In this document: positions 1 through 8,085 of the stretch, one piece after another
How positions within the stretch are numbered: the first letter of the stretch is position 1
Layout: every line of letters starts with the position of its first letter
DNA from: Chlamydiales bacterium
GTDB lineage: Bacteria > Chlamydiota > Chlamydiia > Chlamydiales > Rhabdochlamydiaceae
Assembly: GCA_016185065.1 (NCBI GenBank)
Contig: JACPOL010000007.1
Location: 23,717 to 87,716, forward strand
Length of the DNA: 64,000 bases
Direction of reading: 5' to 3'
Made by a program: the position numbers and the translations under genes
Notes under the pieces: generated by a model
Databases searched by the model: none
What the model was told of the DNA's origin: nothing
Seen by the model: only the letters and a program-made list of their open reading frames with translations

Positions 1-1530
1 TCAACATCGTGCATGGGATGGACCGCAGGCAAGACCTCCTAAGTCGTTAGCGACTTCTGGGTCAAGACCCAGGTTCTCAATGAAGGAATGGATCGCTTCC
101 AGAGCGTCGAAAAAAAGAATCCCCGGCTGGTAGAAGTAGGGAATAGAGAAGGTGTCTCTAAACCAGAGGAAGAAGGGGATCTCGCTCAGCTCCTCTCTTA
201 TCAAACCCATAAAAACAGGAGATCCTCTATCTTCACCTGTTCGTACAACATCACTCGGACGCTCAAAGATGGCCCAGAAAAACTCATCCAGATGCGACAT
301 GATGCCGCTGCCGTGCATGCGCGCAACAGACTCGGGCAGAATCGCCTGCCTATGATTACCATGAATTTTTACAGTTGCACGAACTCTTCCTAGCACCTCA
401 GGAAGGATTCTAAAATAGGCATTATAAATAGATAGCGAATTGAGGTTTGCTAACTCTGCCAGTGCGGCTGGGAGGTTACGGACAGTTGGAAATACGGCAT
501 CGTCACCAGCATCTTCTGGCCAGAGAATGAGCCTGGTTAAGGCTGAAAATCTTCCGATCTCTGGAGGGAGAGTATCTAGACCGCTAAATGATAAGTGGGT
601 GATGGTTGCCAGTTGCGCGGCATTCGCTGGATCATTTAGCCACGCTCTCTGCGCCTCAACTGTGTCTATCCCATCTGGAAAAACTGTCGGATGCTCTTCT
701 CTTAGCTGATTCCAGAACAGTTTTAAGTCGTAATGCTCTTCGAGCTCAAGGCCTACACAGGATCTCTCTGCCCTTAGAAAGCGCTGTAAGGCAAAAGTGT
801 TCCCTTCACTCCGCGCACTTGCGGCAAATTCTTCTAATCTGTCTGCATCGCGAAAGAGCCCATCTCGTTGGCTTAGGTGAAGCTCGCGTAAACAAGTAGC
901 CCTCTGCTGATAAGGCGCATCTACGCTTAAATCTAAGCGCCCCTGAAACACCTGCTCTGCGCGCTTACGCAGGCTCATCTCAGCAGCAAAATCCATAGCA
1001 ATACCGCGTATCTTGTCTTTTTGCTCCTCGCGAAGCTCCAGCGCCTCCTCATCTTCAATCTCTCCTCCCGGAGTTTGATAGAGATTGCGAAACGCTGCAT
1101 TTATCTGAGCCAGAAATATTACCCTTCTTGTACAAGTTGCATCATCGCGAGTGGCTCCAGGAATAAATGGGAAAATAAGCAGTCTTAATATCGCCCGCTC
1201 TTCAAATGAATAATACTCATCTATCCTGCTTGTATCTTGATCAAGATGATTTAAAAACTCTTCACGCTGTCTCAGCTCAGCTTCTTGCACAGACTCCCCC
1301 GCATTCACGAAGCGTCTGCTTGCGCGCACCATCTGCGCTTCATAGTCTGAAGCCCTCATGAGCATCTGCAAGCCCACCTCTACCATGGTGTGCCTGCTAG
1401 CTTCGCAAAAGGCGCGGCTAACAAGAGAGAGGGTCTTCTCTCTTGGGCAGAAGCTCAAGATGTGCGGCAGCACACCCTCAACATCTTGCATAGGATGCAT
1501 CACTGTTCTTAATGCTACCTGGCCGGTCAT
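1..1530 (-). CDS. F-box-like/LRR protein, paralogue 1, C-terminally truncated
   Basis: A 509-residue protein whose N-terminus (about 14-45, with GVLPHILSFC and LSLVSRAF) resembles a degenerate F-box. The middle is helical. Leucine-rich repeats (about 305-390) include the signature LPPEIGRFSALTRL. The block REELSEIPFFLWFR near the C-terminus is shared with the two upstream paralogues. Both neighbours end in a roughly 60-residue hydrophobic tail finishing GYSPMVRL, but this copy stops early in an unrelated sequence ending PSHARC. The DNA encoding that end reads in another frame as the HPM-x-DVE start of a further paralogue, so a deletion or frameshift is likely. Its ATG overlaps the upstream paralogue's stop (ATGA), implying coupled translation. 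F-box/LRR proteins of amoeba-associated bacteria are suspected to engage host ubiquitin ligases; that role is inference. Confidence 0.75.
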   Translation of the reverse strand: MTGQVALRTVMHPMQDVEGVLPHILSFCPREKTLSLVSRAFCEASRHTMVEVGLQMLMRASDYEAQMVRASRRFVNAGESVQEAELRQREEFLNHLDQDTSRIDEYYSFEERAILRLLIFPFIPGATRDDATCTRRVIFLAQINAAFRNLYQTPGGEIEDEEALELREEQKDKIRGIAMDFAAEMSLRKRAEQVFQGRLDLSVDAPYQQRATCLRELHLSQRDGLFRDADRLEEFAASARSEGNTFALQRFLRAERSCVGLELEEHYDLKLFWNQLREEHPTVFPDGIDTVEAQRAWLNDPANAAQLATITHLSFSGLDTLPPEIGRFSALTRLILWPEDAGDDAVFPTVRNLPAALAELANLNSLSIYNAYFRILPEVLGRVRATVKIHGNHRQAILPESVARMHGSGIMSHLDEFFWAIFERPSDVVRTGEDRGSPVFMGLIREELSEIPFFLWFRDTFSIPYFYQPGILFFDALEAIHSFIENLGLDPEVANDLGGLACGPSHARC

Positions 1531-3188
1531 AGACGCACCATGGGGCTGTAGCCGAGCAGGCTTCTGCAGTAGGTCACGAGAGGCTGGATGGTGTAGTCGA
1601 GCAGGAGATTGAAAAGAAAAACAGGGACGTCAAACAGATAAACGCAAAGCCCATACAGTATACTTAAAGGCGTGATGGTAAAAGCTATTAACGGTATAGA
1701 GATGCACTCGGGAAGATCCCACTCTCGCATTTGGGTTTCAATCCCATGTGTAGCGACAAAATAAGGAATCCCCAACTGGTAGAAATAGGGGAGAGAAAAG
1801 GTGTCTCTAAACCAGAGGAAGAAGGGGATCTCGCTCAGCTCCTCGCGTTTCAAGCCCATAAAAACGGGAGATCCTCTGTCTTCACCTGTGCGTGCAATAT
1901 ATTCTGGACGTTCAATGATGCCCCAGAAAAACTCTAGTATATGTGTCGCGATACCGCCGCAGTGCTGCAGGGCGACGAATTCTGGCAGAACGGCGCGCCT
2001 CTTGTTGCCAAAAAACTCTACAGTGGCACTCATCCTGCCCAGCACATAGGGGATAGTTTCAAAATCTGCGTTGCTAATCACTAGCGATTCAAGATTTATA
2101 GTGGCTAGTTCGTTAGGGAGGCTCTGCAGACTCTCTGCCTCTCCTTCATGGATATGAAGAGTCGTTAAGTTTTTAAAGCGTCCTATCTCAGGAGGAAGAA
2201 TAGAGAGATCGCTTAACGATAAGAAGTCGATCTGCTCGAGCTGGGCTGCATTTGCCGGATTATTTAACCAGGCTCTCTGCATACGGTTATAAACCATAAA
2301 CACGGGGAAAACGTCCGGATAATCTTCTTCTAGCTGCGACCAAAATTTTTCTAAGTTGTAATTCTCCGCAACCTTAAGATCAACGCAGAGCCTTTCTGCC
2401 TGCTGAAAACGCGTTAACTTGAAGGAGTCCGCATGTGCCTTGTCAGCTTTTTCAAACTCTGTGAAGAATCTATTTCCATACTGACAGAGCCTTGCTACCT
2501 GACTCCAGTAGAGCCCTTTTAGGCAGGCTGCGTTCTTTACGTGATGCAGAAGCCTATCTTCCTCGGCTAGTTGAAGCCCACTTGAGCAAGCTGCACTCAG
2601 CGTATAAGGCACATTTAGATGCCCCTGAAATACTCGCTCGGCGCGCGCGCGCAAACTCTGCTCGTAGGCAAAGTTTTTGAACATCTCTTTAAGCGCGCTT
2701 CTTCGCTGCTCAACTTCTCCTTCGGGAGCCTGATGTAAATTCCGAAATGCCTCATTTAACTCGCCATAGAAAATCAGACATCTCCTACTAGTGGCGATAT
2801 TAGAATCAGCGCCCGCCTCTGAGGGGGATTGTTCAATGTATAATCTGAATTCTGTTCGTTCTTTCTGCGAGAAATGCTCTCCAAGTCTGTCCTCATCTCT
2901 TAGATAGATTAAAAACTCTCCCCGCTGCCGCTGCCTAGCTCCCTTTAAAGACTCTCCAGCATTCCTAAAGCGATCTGATGCGAGGCTCATATGAGCCTCT
3001 CCACCTGGAGCTCTCGCAAGAAGCCCATGCCTCTCCTCTGTAATGAGGAGCGAATTAGCGTCCCGAAAGGCACGACTTACAAGAGAGAGCGTTCTCTCAT
3101 AGCAAAAGCTCAAGACGTGAGGCAGAATCTCTTCCGTGTCATCAAATATAGGATGAGCTACTGCTCTTGATGCCACCTGGCCGGTCAT
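1527..3188 (-). CDS. F-box-like/LRR protein, paralogue 2
   Basis: A full-length (553 aa) member of the tandem family. It has an F-box-like N-terminus (about 17-50, EILPHVLSFCYE), a helical middle, LRR-like segments at about 330-390 (LSILPPEIGRFKNLTTL), the conserved REELSEIPFFLWFRDTFS block, and a hydrophobic C-terminus with two or more predicted membrane-interacting stretches ending LLDYTIQPLVTYCRSLLG. It overlaps paralogue 1 by four bases, and its own start overlaps the stop of paralogue 3, so the three form one transcription unit read leftward. The tail suggests membrane insertion, possibly in a host or inclusion membrane. No catalytic motif is visible. Confidence 0.8.
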   Translation of the reverse strand: MTGQVASRAVAHPIFDDTEEILPHVLSFCYERTLSLVSRAFRDANSLLITEERHGLLARAPGGEAHMSLASDRFRNAGESLKGARQRQRGEFLIYLRDEDRLGEHFSQKERTEFRLYIEQSPSEAGADSNIATSRRCLIFYGELNEAFRNLHQAPEGEVEQRRSALKEMFKNFAYEQSLRARAERVFQGHLNVPYTLSAACSSGLQLAEEDRLLHHVKNAACLKGLYWSQVARLCQYGNRFFTEFEKADKAHADSFKLTRFQQAERLCVDLKVAENYNLEKFWSQLEEDYPDVFPVFMVYNRMQRAWLNNPANAAQLEQIDFLSLSDLSILPPEIGRFKNLTTLHIHEGEAESLQSLPNELATINLESLVISNADFETIPYVLGRMSATVEFFGNKRRAVLPEFVALQHCGGIATHILEFFWGIIERPEYIARTGEDRGSPVFMGLKREELSEIPFFLWFRDTFSLPYFYQLGIPYFVATHGIETQMREWDLPECISIPLIAFTITPLSILYGLCVYLFDVPVFLFNLLLDYTIQPLVTYCRSLLGYSPMVRL

Positions 3189-4777
3189 AGACGCACCATC
3201 GGGCTGTAGCCGAGCAGGCTTCTGCAGTAGGTTACGAGGGGCTGAACGGTGTAATCGAGCAGCAGGTTAAGGAGGAAGGTGGGAATGCAGATCAGCGCGT
3301 TGTAAGCGAACTGAGCATACATTACTAACATGTAGCCAAGAGCTTCTAATAGAGCAGAGACTGGACCAGGAAGATCTAGTCCCTGAATGTACGTTGCGAT
3401 TGCAGCTGTTGAGCGATCCTGAAGAGGGTTTAACTGGTAGAGGTATGGAACAGAAAAGGTCTCTCTAAACCAGAGAAAGAAAGGGATCTCGGAGAGCTCC
3501 TCTCGTCTCATGCCCATAAAAAGGCTAAATTCCAGATTACTCCCAGCTCTCTCGCGGCCACTCATTGCCCACAAGAGTTCATCCACATGCGCCCACATGC
3601 CGGTGCGATGCTGGAGAGCGACAGACTCGGGCAGAATGGCACGCCTCTGGTTGTCTCGAATTTCTACGGTTGCACGAACCCTGCTTAACACCTCTGGAAC
3701 TGTCTCAAAATCCGGGCCGCGAATTGTTAGATGAGCAAGCTTTGTAAGGTTTGTAATCTCGTCAGGAAGAGCTCTCAAGTGTATGCCGCTACCATAGCGG
3801 GGATTGAAAGAGAGATGGGTTAAGTTTCTAAATTTCCCAATCTCGGGAGGAAGAAGGGCGTAGTCAACTAGCCACAAGATCTTGACCTGCCCGAGCGCGG
3901 CCTCATTCGCGGGATCGTTCAGCCACTCTCTTATCTCTGGAGCACGCCGTTCTACTTCGGCTGGAAAGTGCGCTGAATACGTCTCTCTTAATCGATTCCA
4001 AAGATTTACGAGCGCGAGATCTTCTTCTGACTCTAGCGCACGGCACTGCCCCTCCTGCGCCACAAACCTCTCTGCACTAAATGAGTTCTGGTGCGCCCTT
4101 GTACTAGTGACAAAATCCGCAAACAGCCTTCCATGAACAGAGATTCTATCTCGTTGATTTTGGTGGAGCTCTCTTAAGCAGGCCGCACTCTGTGTGTGAG
4201 GAGCTTCTACATCCAAGTTTAAGCGCCCCCGAAACACCTGCTCTGCGCGCTGGCGCAAGCTCTCTCTGTAGTTGAATTTCGCAAATACCTGCTTAAGCGC
4301 CTCCTTTTGAGCCATGCGTTCTGGCCTATCATCCGCACTGACCCGTGGTGCATAAAGGACGCGAAAAGCTTCGTCCAACTCTCCAAAGAAAACTAGCGTT
4401 CTAGTATCCGTAGGAAGCTCTTCCGTAGGAAACCCTACAAGAATGCGAGATACAACCTCCCGTTCTTCCATTGAAAAGAGGTGGTGCATTATAAGTACAT
4501 GACTAGCATTTTCAGAACGCAAGCGCTCTAAAGCTTGCTCTAGAGATTCTCCCGCATTCATGAAGCGCCTGCTCTGTAGCACCATCTGCGCTTCATAGTC
4601 AGCACCCATCATGAGGATCCTTCGCCCCTCAGCAACCATGGCGTATGGATTGCTAGCGCGAAAGGCGTGGCTGACTAGAGAAAGAGACTTATCCCCTGTG
4701 CAGAAGCTCAAGATGTGCGGCAGCACACCCTCAACATCTTGCATAGGATGGGGACGAGAAGCTACTGTTGCAGCCAT
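3185..4777 (-). CDS. F-box-like/LRR protein, paralogue 3 (first gene of the array)
   Basis: A 530-residue paralogue, first in the leftward unit. The frame is open to a GTG at 4786, but the ATG at 4777 is preferred: it follows an AGGTG at 4784-4788 with normal spacing and its MAATVASR aligns with MTGQVASR of paralogue 2. Features are the F-box-like segment GVLPHILSFC, LRR-like segments around residues 300-370 (LLPPEIGKFRNLTHLSF, LRALPDEITNLTKL), the REELSEIPFFLWFR block and a hydrophobic tail ending GYSPMVRL. About 50 bases of its 5' coding region are identical to paralogue 1 although the proteins have diverged, suggesting gene conversion. The AT-rich sequence upstream probably holds the promoter. 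Confidence 0.8.
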   Translation of the reverse strand: MAATVASRPHPMQDVEGVLPHILSFCTGDKSLSLVSHAFRASNPYAMVAEGRRILMMGADYEAQMVLQSRRFMNAGESLEQALERLRSENASHVLIMHHLFSMEEREVVSRILVGFPTEELPTDTRTLVFFGELDEAFRVLYAPRVSADDRPERMAQKEALKQVFAKFNYRESLRQRAEQVFRGRLNLDVEAPHTQSAACLRELHQNQRDRISVHGRLFADFVTSTRAHQNSFSAERFVAQEGQCRALESEEDLALVNLWNRLRETYSAHFPAEVERRAPEIREWLNDPANEAALGQVKILWLVDYALLPPEIGKFRNLTHLSFNPRYGSGIHLRALPDEITNLTKLAHLTIRGPDFETVPEVLSRVRATVEIRDNQRRAILPESVALQHRTGMWAHVDELLWAMSGRERAGSNLEFSLFMGMRREELSEIPFFLWFRETFSVPYLYQLNPLQDRSTAAIATYIQGLDLPGPVSALLEALGYMLVMYAQFAYNALICIPTFLLNLLLDYTVQPLVTYCRSLLGYSPMVRL

Positions 4778-4953
4778 TGGATGCACCTAATAATTTTCTA
4801 AGTATTTTACCAAAAAAACTAATTAGATTTAAGTATTTCCACCCCTAAAGAAATTTTAATTCCTAAATACTAAATAATAAAAATTTTCTTTGATTAGCTA
4901 AGGCGACTCTTCTCTAGAAGCGCGACAATTAATTATTTAAAGCCTCTCTTTTT
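4778..4953. other. AT-rich upstream region of the LRR array
   Basis: No gene is apparent. The stretch is strongly AT-rich, with the direct motif TAAGTATTT present twice and its complement AAATACTAA once. It lies upstream of the leftward LRR array, so it is the likely promoter region, but I see no convincing -35/-10 pair. Confidence 0.4.
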
Positions 4954-5146
4954 GGAGTGCGCGCTGGGAGCGCTCGGAAAAGAAAAGGACAAAAAACGGA
5001 CATCAATGGACAGGAAATGGACGAAAACGGACACGCGCTTAAGAGAGAAAGAATTCTTTCCTTCTCTCTTGCCCGCCTGTCCATTTCCTGTCCATTGATG
5101 TCCGTTTTTCGTCCATTAATGTCCATTCTCTTAAGCGGGCACTTCC
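4954..5146. repeat. GGAC-phased foldback repeat, copy 1
   Basis: A 193 bp inverted repeat. The left arm carries five GGAC tetramers spaced 11, 10, 11 and 10 bp. The right arm carries five GTCC spaced similarly. The arms flank a palindromic core around AAAGAATTCTTTC at 5048-5060. The ends (GGAGTGCGCGCT and GCGGGCACTTCC) are imperfect terminal inverted repeats. It lies between the start of the LRR array and the end of the Fic gene. Related copies occur at 15532, 20812 and 33825. Confidence 0.85.
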
Positions 5147-5199
5147 CAATCGGAGTTACAGAAAAGCTTCGATGCTAGAGGAAGAGGTCTACAGAAAAT

Positions 5200-5823
5200 C
5201 TATAAGATTGCGCTTTCGGATAACTCGGCACCGAGCTGTTTCATGAATTCAATCAGAGGCGCGTAGTCGCCTCTATCTGCATTTTTTAAAGTCTGGATAT
5301 AATCCTTGCGGATCACCCCTTTTTCATTTAGTTGATTAGGCCAAACAGGGTGAGCACATTTGCATGCGATGAGAAAGCGGTCTGCAATTAGCCGTGAAAA
5401 CCTCCCATTCCCATTCTCAAAGGGGTGTATTAAGACTAATCGGTGATGGACCCTCGCTGCCATCTCTATAAACGTAAGATCTACCGGTGACTCGGACCAG
5501 GAAATGACTTCAAAACTTAATGCTGCAAGTTGTGCTGGAATCTGATTCGGCGCAATCCCAATCGAGGTGATCGATTTTCTATAGCAGCCCGCCCATTCCC
5601 AGACTTCTCCAAACATATCTCGATGGATCGCTCTCAGCTTATCAACTTGAAACCAGTTTTTCGGATCATCAACTGGAGGTTTTAGATATTTCCTCTGTGC
5701 CTTCAATATATTCTCGGCTTCCACCCTATTCAAATCATGTATGTTATGAACCCAACTGGGGATAAGACCACTACAATCTGCTATCGGAGTTGCTCCTTCA
5801 GGAAATGCAAAATGTTTAATCAT
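5200..5823 (-). CDS. Fic-domain protein, mobile mystery protein B type
   Basis: A 207-residue Fic/DOC protein. The N-terminus FPEGATPIADCSGLIP matches the family called mobile mystery protein B. The catalytic Fic motif HPFENGNGRFSR is intact at about residue 135. Fic enzymes transfer AMP or another nucleotide moiety to target hydroxyls. The ATG at 5823 is chosen over one nine bases upstream because it gives an ATGA overlap with the preceding regulator gene. The pair resembles a toxin-antitoxin or regulator-effector module usually found on mobile DNA. I see no classical inhibitory helix motif in this protein or its partner. The target is unknown. Confidence 0.85.
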   Translation of the reverse strand: MIKHFAFPEGATPIADCSGLIPSWVHNIHDLNRVEAENILKAQRKYLKPPVDDPKNWFQVDKLRAIHRDMFGEVWEWAGCYRKSITSIGIAPNQIPAQLAALSFEVISWSESPVDLTFIEMAARVHHRLVLIHPFENGNGRFSRLIADRFLIACKCAHPVWPNQLNEKGVIRKDYIQTLKNADRGDYAPLIEFMKQLGAELSESAIL

Positions 5824-6281
5824 TCTTCCCACAGCTTGTAATTAGGCCCTGCTAAGAGGCGATTTTCTTCTTGTTTTAAGAGCTCCTCAAGAAAACGGGA
5901 GTCGGGTTGTTGTTCTTCCAAATTCATTGTGCCCTTAAGATAACGAATACGAGCGGCTGCCACCTTTTTTGCTTGTTTGCGTCGAATAGTTTCGATCGAA
6001 TCTTGCAATGAAGGCGCGATGACAAGATCGCAGGAGAGTGCTGCACAAATTTTCTCTAAAGTCGGAATGCTTACACTCAGCCGACCCTTTTCTAATCTGG
6101 AAATTGTAGACTGAGGGGCTCCCGACCGTTTTGCAAGAATCTTTTGCGGCATGCCCAACTGCGTCCGAATGATTTTTACGAGCATTCCTATTGGAAGCCC
6201 ACGGGCAGCAGCGATAATCCCACGTGCCACCTGCGTAACTTCTTCTACTAGAAGAATTTCCGATGCTGAACCTTGCTTCAT
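5820..6281 (-). CDS. Xre-type regulator, mobile mystery protein A type
   Basis: A 153-residue protein with a Cro/CI-type helix-turn-helix at about residues 32-85 (LGMPQKILAKRSGAPQSTIS, then RLEKGRLSVSIPTLEKICAAL), followed by the basic segment and TMNLEEQQ motif typical of mobile mystery protein A. It precedes and overlaps the Fic gene. By analogy with such pairs it would repress its own operon and restrain the Fic partner. A 21 bp near-perfect palindrome at 6319-6339, about 40 bases upstream of its start, is the natural candidate operator. The AT-rich promoter zone contrasts with the surrounding coding sequence, consistent with acquired DNA. Confidence 0.85.
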   Translation of the reverse strand: MKQGSASEILLVEEVTQVARGIIAAARGLPIGMLVKIIRTQLGMPQKILAKRSGAPQSTISRLEKGRLSVSIPTLEKICAALSCDLVIAPSLQDSIETIRRKQAKKVAAARIRYLKGTMNLEEQQPDSRFLEELLKQEENRLLAGPNYKLWEE

Positions 6282-6318
6282 TTAACCTACTCTTTATTAA
6301 AAGTTATGCATTACAGCT

Positions 6319-6339
6319 ATAAAATTCAATGAATTTTAT
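6319..6339. promoter_or_regulatory. 21 bp palindrome, candidate operator of the mobA/mobB pair
   Basis: ATAAAATTCA and TGAATTTTAT flank a single central A, giving 10 bp perfect arms. The site sits 38-58 bases upstream of the Xre-type gene, where its promoter must lie. Binding by that regulator is inferred from position and symmetry only. Confidence 0.5.
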
Positions 6340-6374
6340 GCATATAGAGCATATTTATAGAAAATATTTGATGT

Positions 6375-7187
6375 TTAGAGGGTGAGGTTGAAGAGGAAGA
6401 GGTCGTTAAGGGCGTTGATCTCCTCTTTGATCTGGGCTTTGCCCTGGGGGCCGCCAAAGTGGCGGATGCGAGCGGCGGCCTTATCGCCCAGCACGAGGAG
6501 CCAGTTGTAAGTGATGGGCAGCTCTTGAAATGCGAGCTTCTTCTCATGCAGGGCTCTGGAGAGTATGTTCTGGTCGCCAAAAAACTCCGCATTTCTGGTT
6601 GCAGTCCACTCGGCCCATTGGGTGATGATGGGCGAGCCGTGCTTGTAGACTACAAAGCCCGAATTGAAGGTGATCTCATCTGGCAGTGCGAACGCCTCTT
6701 TTCTTCCTTCATACTGGTAGGGGTCTCGGGCGAGTGCGATCATGGCGGGGTTTTCACACTTGTCAAAGAGCTCTGAAAGAGAGGTGCGCACCTGGCAGTC
6801 GAGATCGACCCAGATGGTGCGTTCATAAGGCGTTTTAAGAAAGGCAAAGGGCTTGCTGAACCAGCCGGGTCGATGCTGCCAGAAGTCAGGATATAGGGTC
6901 TCCCAAGCAGTAGCAAGCTTAGGATCGACCTTCTCCTTGGGAAGGATGAGGCTATCTGTAGCTTCAAGCGCGACGAGCTCGCCTCTCTTCTTGCACCAGT
7001 TTTTGGCTTTCTCACTCATCCCAAAATCGACAAAGGTGACAGGAAGCGAGTTGTAGAAGTGGTAGTGCATCCACCACCAGGGAAGGATCCACTCCTGTCT
7101 GTGCGTGCAGCCGACTATCACGCCATCTTGCCCCTTCTTTAGCCCTTCGCGTCTCCACAGGTTTTCGTTCAACTTGTTCTGTTTCAT
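6375..7187 (-). CDS. Small glycosyltransferase-like protein with DxD motif
   Basis: A 270-residue cytoplasmic protein without signal or membrane segments. The layout resembles GT8-like GT-A transferases: an N-terminal beta-strand region (VIVGCTHRQEWILPWWWMHY), the sequence YERTIWVDLDCQVR at about 118 with a DxD-type metal and nucleotide-sugar site, then ITFNSGFVVYKHGSP and FFGDQNILSRAL, which match the acceptor-side motifs of that fold. The start overlaps the stop of the upstream paralogue (ATGA). The donor and acceptor are unknown. The assignment rests on motif order, so the fold is likely but the family is uncertain. Confidence 0.65.
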   Translation of the reverse strand: MKQNKLNENLWRREGLKKGQDGVIVGCTHRQEWILPWWWMHYHFYNSLPVTFVDFGMSEKAKNWCKKRGELVALEATDSLILPKEKVDPKLATAWETLYPDFWQHRPGWFSKPFAFLKTPYERTIWVDLDCQVRTSLSELFDKCENPAMIALARDPYQYEGRKEAFALPDEITFNSGFVVYKHGSPIITQWAEWTATRNAEFFGDQNILSRALHEKKLAFQELPITYNWLLVLGDKAAARIRHFGGPQGKAQIKEEINALNDLFLFNLTL

Positions 7188-8005
7188 TGGTAATTAAATG
7201 AACTCACGGAGAGGTTGAGGAGCATATTTTCTGTGAGCTTGCTGATCTGCTTTGCGATCTTCTGGGTCCCTTGTGCGTCTCCGTAATCATTAATGCGTGC
7301 TTGGGGATTTGCACCACGGCTCACCTGCCAGTTGTAGATCTCAGGCAGCGGGCTCTCACTGCTGCCTTCCATGAGATGTGCGAGCACGAAGGGTTCAGCT
7401 AAAAAGCGGTGGTTCTCTTTTTGGCATCTATCTGCCCACTCCAGAATGAGAGGAGAGCCGCGCTTAAAGACGAGCACGTTGATCTTGCAGAGCTTCTCAT
7501 CCGGACGGAGAATCCCCCTCTCTTTTTGAAGGGCAAGACTCTCCTCTTTTTCGTACGAGAGGGAGGCTCCACTCTTGTTTTCACAGAGAGGAAATATCTC
7601 ATCGAGGGGACCTCGGATCTGACAAGAGGGTGCAACCCAGAGGGTGCGCTTGTAGGGCGACTTCAAAAGTAGAAAAGCCCTCTTAAACCAGCCCTCTCTA
7701 AGCTTCCAGATCTTCTCTCCTGCCAGACTCTCCCAGATGAGCGCATGCGCAGGATCGACCCTCTCTCTGCCTGAAACGGTAAGCTCTTGCGCCACGAAGG
7801 AAAGCAGCTCTCCCCTCTCTTTACACCAGCTGCGCCCCTCTGGCGAGAGGCCCATGTCGACAAAGGTCACAGGAAAACTATTGTGAATGCGGTAGTTTAG
7901 CCACCACCAGGGCAGCATCCACTCTTCAGCTTGTCCGCAGCTGATGATGACCCCATCTCCCTCAACCAGATCTTCCGCTCTCCAAGACAGCACTCTCTCC
8001 CTCAC
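7184..8005 (-). CDS. Glycosyltransferase-like paralogue with a degenerate DxD site
   Basis: A 273-residue paralogue of the downstream gene, sharing the opening (VIISCGQAEEWMLPWWWLNY), PVTFVDMGLS, the KRTLWVAPSCQIRG region and the C-terminal YNWQVSRGANPQARINDYG. Where the partner has VDLDC, this copy has VAPSC, so both metal-binding aspartates are lost. It may be inactive, regulatory or a partner subunit. It is first in a two-gene leftward unit with a 4-base overlap. The gap to the next gene (8006-8085) is only 80 bases and shows nothing else. Confidence 0.6.
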   Translation of the reverse strand: MRERVLSWRAEDLVEGDGVIISCGQAEEWMLPWWWLNYRIHNSFPVTFVDMGLSPEGRSWCKERGELLSFVAQELTVSGRERVDPAHALIWESLAGEKIWKLREGWFKRAFLLLKSPYKRTLWVAPSCQIRGPLDEIFPLCENKSGASLSYEKEESLALQKERGILRPDEKLCKINVLVFKRGSPLILEWADRCQKENHRFLAEPFVLAHLMEGSSESPLPEIYNWQVSRGANPQARINDYGDAQGTQKIAKQISKLTENMLLNLSVSSFNYQ

Positions 8006-8085
8006 CTTTCCCCACTATTAACACGAGTGACAAACAAGTGGCAATTGTCTTGCTGCGTAAGTCCAAGTGGCTCGAGAAAAATTCG

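Noticed and set aside
4954..5146. CRISPR-like short tandem repeats (GGAC units)
   Set aside because: Units are only 4 bp with 6-7 bp variable gaps, arranged as an inverted repeat with no spacers of CRISPR length and no cas genes nearby.
4929..5178. Small open frames inside the GGAC repeats on both strands
   Set aside because: They arise from the repetitive composition, lack ribosome-binding sites and have no counterpart outside the repeat. Kept only as an observation.
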